This document shows positions 6,722 to 8,690 of a stretch of 8,690 nt of DNA, one piece after another. This DNA comes from an uncultured Nitrospinaceae bacterium (GTDB lineage Bacteria > Nitrospinota > Nitrospinia > Nitrospinales > VA-1), in contig CAJJDL010000069.1 of NCBI GenBank assembly GCA_905182935.1, forward strand, positions 1 through 8,690. The letters are read 5' to 3'. Below the pieces are notes generated by a model. That model was not told the origin of the DNA. It did no database searches and saw only the letters and a list, made by a program, of their open reading frames with translations. Positions within the stretch are counted from its first letter, which is position 1, and each line of letters starts with the position of its first letter. The position numbers and the translations under genes are program-made.

Positions 6722-7315
6722 TTAATTACCAATTTCAAATCTACAAAAATTACCAACCAAGATATTTTCACCTAAGAGAGCTATTTTTTGTTTGATAAAA
6801 TCTTGTATCGTAGAGTCCGTATCTTTGATAAATTTTTGTTCAAGAAGACAGTTTTCTTCATAAAATTTATCCATCTTTCCAGTGACAATTTTATCAATTA
6901 TTTTTTCTGGTTTTCCGGAATCTCTTGCTTGGGCAGCAAAAATTTCTTTTTCCTTTATGAGAATATCCTCTGTCACTTCTTCGCGAGAAACAAACTTTGG
7001 TTTGGCGGCAGCAATATGCATACAAATATCCTTGCCTAATTGCTGAAAATCAGGTGTCTTGGCAACGAAATCTGTCTCGCAGAGCAATTGTGTCATGACC
7101 CCCATTTTATTTCCAGGATGTATATAAGTAGACACTGCACCTTCACCAGTTTCCCGGTTGGCTTTTTTATCTGCCCTAGCAAGACCCTTCTTACGAAGGA
7201 AGGTGACAGCTTCTTCAATATTTCCGCTAGTTTCCTTGAGTGCATTTTTACACTCCATAATGCCTGCGCCTGATTGCTGGCGCAAGCCCTTGACCATTTC
7301 AGCTGTAATTTCCAT
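6722..7315 (-). CDS. tsf: Translation elongation factor Ts (short form)
   Basis: 197 aa. It exchanges GDP for GTP on EF-Tu. The N-terminal UBA-like domain spans about residues 5-45 with GAGIMECKNAL (16-26), followed by the core with LLCETDFVAKTP (77-88), in which the TDF residues contact EF-Tu, and ends with a single-copy dimerisation-type region containing NCLLEQKFIKD. At 197 residues it is the short type, as in Thermus and several other phyla, rather than the about 283-residue E. coli type with a duplicated core. The protein looks complete, not truncated, since the last residues match the usual family end (GENILVGNFCRFEIG). A good AAAGGAAAG ribosome-binding site lies at 7329-7321. It is 200 bases after rpsB and nearly fused to pyrH downstream. 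Confidence 0.97.
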   Translation of the reverse strand: MEITAEMVKGLRQQSGAGIMECKNALKETSGNIEEAVTFLRKKGLARADKKANRETGEGAVSTYIHPGNKMGVMTQLLCETDFVAKTPDFQQLGKDICMHIAAAKPKFVSREEVTEDILIKEKEIFAAQARDSGKPEKIIDKIVTGKMDKFYEENCLLEQKFIKDTDSTIQDFIKQKIALLGENILVGNFCRFEIGN

Positions 7316-7419
7316 TCTTACTTTCCTTTGATAACAGGTTAATACTTATTTTCACGGGTTTTAAGGAAATATTCCACGTAAAACCATGGGTCACTCATGT
7401 TAGGCAATACCTATTAATG

Positions 7420-7445
7420 GCGGGAAAGAAATTATTCCTTCCCGC
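7420..7445 (-). promoter_or_regulatory. Strong hairpin in the rpsB-tsf intergenic region
   Basis: On the minus strand GCGGGAAGGAA (7445-7435), loop TAAT, TTCTTTCCCGC (7430-7420) makes an 11-bp stem with one G-T wobble. No U tract follows (next bases CATTAATAGG), so it is not a textbook terminator. It could act as a Rho-assisted attenuator, an RNase stop or a processing signal that lets rpsB and tsf levels differ. A smaller CCCG/CGGG hairpin (7493-7478) lies closer to the rpsB stop. Confidence 0.65.
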
Positions 7446-7448
7446 ATA

Positions 7449-7467
7449 ATATATGATTATCATTAAA
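7449..7467. promoter_or_regulatory. Fur-box-like palindromic core (low confidence)
   Basis: Minus strand TTTAATGATAATCATATAT has an uninterrupted 13-base match (TAATGATAATCAT) to the 19-base E. coli-type Fur box. The outer right arm is poor, and the core is also simply the palindrome ATGAT-A-ATCAT in AT-rich DNA. Its position between rpsB and tsf is unusual for an iron operator. It may be chance. Confidence 0.18.
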
Positions 7468-7515
7468 CAATGAGGTACCCGAAGTATCGCGGGATAATCT
7501 TCAAAACAGGCGTAC

Positions 7516-8346
7516 TCAGACGGACACCTTTTTTTCTACATTTTTAGGTTTTGTTTCTGATTCAGCATTCGCTTTTTCACCCGCGTCACTTTCATTAGAA
7601 ATTGTTTCGGGAGGCTCCGGTTTTTGTTCTTCGGGGTTATTAGAGTCTTTGCGTTTAGATTCAAAAGCTTCTTGACCCTCCAATGCCACTTCGGCAATTC
7701 GTGAAGTGAACAACTTAATCGATTTGATTGCATCGTCATTACCGGGGAATGGAAAATCGATTCCATTGGGATCACAATTGGTATCTACTAAGGCAAAAGT
7801 TTTGATGCCAAGATTTTTAGCCTCCGCTAAAGCTATTCGTTCTTTTTGGGTATCAATGATAAAAAGAGCGTGAGGTAACTGGCGCATATTTTTTATTCCA
7901 CCAAGAAACTTATTAAGCTTTTCTATTTCCTTATGTTTATTGAGAGCCTCTTTTTTATGCAAGCGTTCAAACTCACCCTCTGCTTCCATTTTTTCCAATT
8001 TAAGCAGCCGGTCAATACTTTTGCGGATAGTTGCAAAGTTGGTCATTGTCCCACCTAACCATCGCTTATTAACAAAATACATCCCGCATCTTTCGGCTTG
8101 TTCCTTGACAAGTTCTTGTGCTTGTTTTTTTGTCGCAACAAATAGTATTTTCTTTCCAGCTTCGGCCGTTTCTCTTACAAATTTTTCGGCTTCGCGGAAC
8201 ATCTTTAGAGTTTTCTGAAGATCTACGATATGAATTCCATTGCGCTTGCCATAAATAAATTTTTTCATCTTTGGGTTCCAGTGAGTGGCCTGATGACCAA
8301 AGTGGACTCCCGCTTCAAGTAAATCCTTCATTGTGATTTCTGGCAT
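7516..8346 (-). CDS. rpsB: 30S ribosomal protein S2
   Basis: 276 aa. S2 binds late to the 30S head-body junction, next to S1, and is needed for initiation. Residues 1-226 carry the family: [14 protein letters not shown] (6-19) with [17 protein letters not shown] (21-37), FVATKKQAQ (69-77), [14 protein letters not shown] (91-104), a coiled-coil-like insertion (about 108-150), [13 protein letters not shown] (157-169), and [20 protein letters not shown] (187-206). The last 45 or so residues are a charged, low-complexity tail rich in E, K, P, N and S, longer than in E. coli and likely disordered. Start choice: a longer frame exists to 8367, but ATG 8346 gives [10 protein letters not shown] and has AAAGGAG (8358-8352) five bases upstream, so that start is used. 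It leads the cluster and is preceded by a structured leader. Confidence 0.98.
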   Translation of the reverse strand: MPEITMKDLLEAGVHFGHQATHWNPKMKKFIYGKRNGIHIVDLQKTLKMFREAEKFVRETAEAGKKILFVATKKQAQELVKEQAERCGMYFVNKRWLGGTMTNFATIRKSIDRLLKLEKMEAEGEFERLHKKEALNKHKEIEKLNKFLGGIKNMRQLPHALFIIDTQKERIALAEAKNLGIKTFALVDTNCDPNGIDFPFPGNDDAIKSIKLFTSRIAEVALEGQEAFESKRKDSNNPEEQKPEPPETISNESDAGEKANAESETKPKNVEKKVSV

Positions 8347-8520
8347 TACTACTCCTTTATTAAACAAAAAATGGTTAGTCCACCGTAACCTTCACTTCGA
8401 ACCTAAAACCTCGCGGTCACCAATAGGGTCGATCGGGTTGCGTGAGTCATTAAAATACTATTTTCCGAAAATTTTTTTCAAAAAAAAGTGGATTGCCTTC
8501 CAGCTTAACATACTGTTTTT
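8347..8520 (-). promoter_or_regulatory. Structured 5' leader of rpsB, candidate autoregulatory/attenuator RNA
   Basis: Three hairpins are visible on the minus strand. First, TGGA (8502-8499)/TCCA (8492-8489), extendable past a C-C mismatch by AAG/TTT, followed by eight T (8487-8480): attenuator-like. Second, a long stem: TCGA (8432-8429) with TCGA (8400-8397), one mismatch, CCTA (8427-8424) with TAGG (8405-8402), an internal loop, then GACC (8418-8415) with GGTT (8410-8407) capped by a GCGA (GNRA) tetraloop. Third, GGTTA (8390-8386)/TAACC (8377-8373) followed by ATTTTTTG just before the ribosome-binding site. In gammaproteobacteria S2 represses its own mRNA through a leader RNA; a similar role here is inference, and I do not recognise the known motif by sequence. 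Confidence 0.5.
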
Positions 8521-8690
8521 AAGGTAACAAGTTTAGATTGAAAGGGCTTAGCCAAATTTTTAAAATAGTAGGAAAACGATAGTAAACAATGACTAAGTAT
8601 TACAATTTTAGATATAGAGAAAATATTTATAATTAAATCTCTTATCAGTTGTTTTAACTTGCTATACTGTGAAAATTGTAGGCTTTACAA
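8521..8690. other. Upstream intergenic region, candidate rpsB promoter
   Basis: No reading frame of note is seen on either strand; stops are frequent. The best minus-strand promoter match is TTGTAA (8690-8685), an 18-base spacer and TATAGC (8666-8661), four of six matches in each box, which would give a leader of roughly 300 bases. A TACTAT at 8570-8565 is a -10-like alternative without a good -35 box. A short GGCTAAGCC inverted repeat lies at about 8553-8545. Confidence 0.3.

Noticed and set aside
6722..7315. tsf as a truncated gene because it is much shorter than the E. coli protein
   Set aside because: The N-terminal domain, TDFVA motif and the usual C-terminal end are all present; short EF-Ts proteins of this size are normal in several phyla.
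8347..8367. Seven-residue N-terminal extension of S2 (MFNKGVV)
   Set aside because: The extension covers the AAAGGAG ribosome-binding site of ATG 8346 and is not part of the S2 family start.
1..8690. CRISPR array, insertion sequence, toxin-antitoxin or defence system
   Set aside because: No spaced direct repeats, transposase, integrase, or small paired genes were found on either strand; almost all sequence is accounted for by core genes.

Overview
The window holds a conserved bacterial housekeeping cluster, read entirely on the minus strand (right to left): rpsB, tsf, pyrH, frr, uppS, cdsA, dxr, ispF. A less conserved gene for an exported SGNH/GDSL-type hydrolase follows. At the left edge, on the plus strand, lies what looks like the tail of another gene, closed by a strong intrinsic terminator. 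No rRNA, tRNA, CRISPR array or mobile element was found.

Organism: the order rpsB-tsf-pyrH-frr-uppS-cdsA-dxr is typical of Gram-negative bacteria. The MEP isoprenoid route, a short EF-Ts (197 aa) and a strongly AT-rich genome with TTG start use suggest a free-living proteobacterium-like lineage with low GC content, possibly a delta-like or Nitrospinota-like group. That placement is inference from gene order and protein flavour; sequence alone cannot fix the taxon.

Layout: 1-110 is a GC-rich end of a plus-strand reading frame; 131-165 is its terminator; 166-374 is an AT-rich convergent intergenic stretch with a 9-bp inverted repeat. 375-1805 is the SGNH hydrolase; 1894-2370 ispF; 2392-3543 dxr; 3609-4400 cdsA (TTG start); 4534-5301 uppS; 5438-5992 frr; 5993-6718 pyrH; 6722-7315 tsf; 7516-8346 rpsB. 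8347-8690 is the rpsB leader and upstream region, with three predicted hairpins.

How the genes work together: rpsB, tsf and frr make ribosomal protein S2, the EF-Tu nucleotide-exchange factor and the ribosome recycling factor. PyrH makes UDP for nucleic acids and for nucleotide-sugar envelope precursors. Dxr and IspF are steps two and five of the MEP pathway that supplies IPP/DMAPP. UppS turns these into undecaprenyl diphosphate, the lipid carrier for peptidoglycan and O-antigen. CdsA makes CDP-diacylglycerol for phospholipids. tsf, pyrH and frr are almost abutting (gaps of 3 and 0 bases), whereas rpsB-tsf (200), frr-uppS (136) and uppS-cdsA (133) have gaps large enough for internal promoters or RNA structures.

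I did not find a new multi-gene system. The points most worth a second look are the structured rpsB leader, the rpsB-tsf intergenic hairpin with a Fur-box-like core beside it, ispF where rseP often follows dxr, and the SGNH protein with an altered block III.
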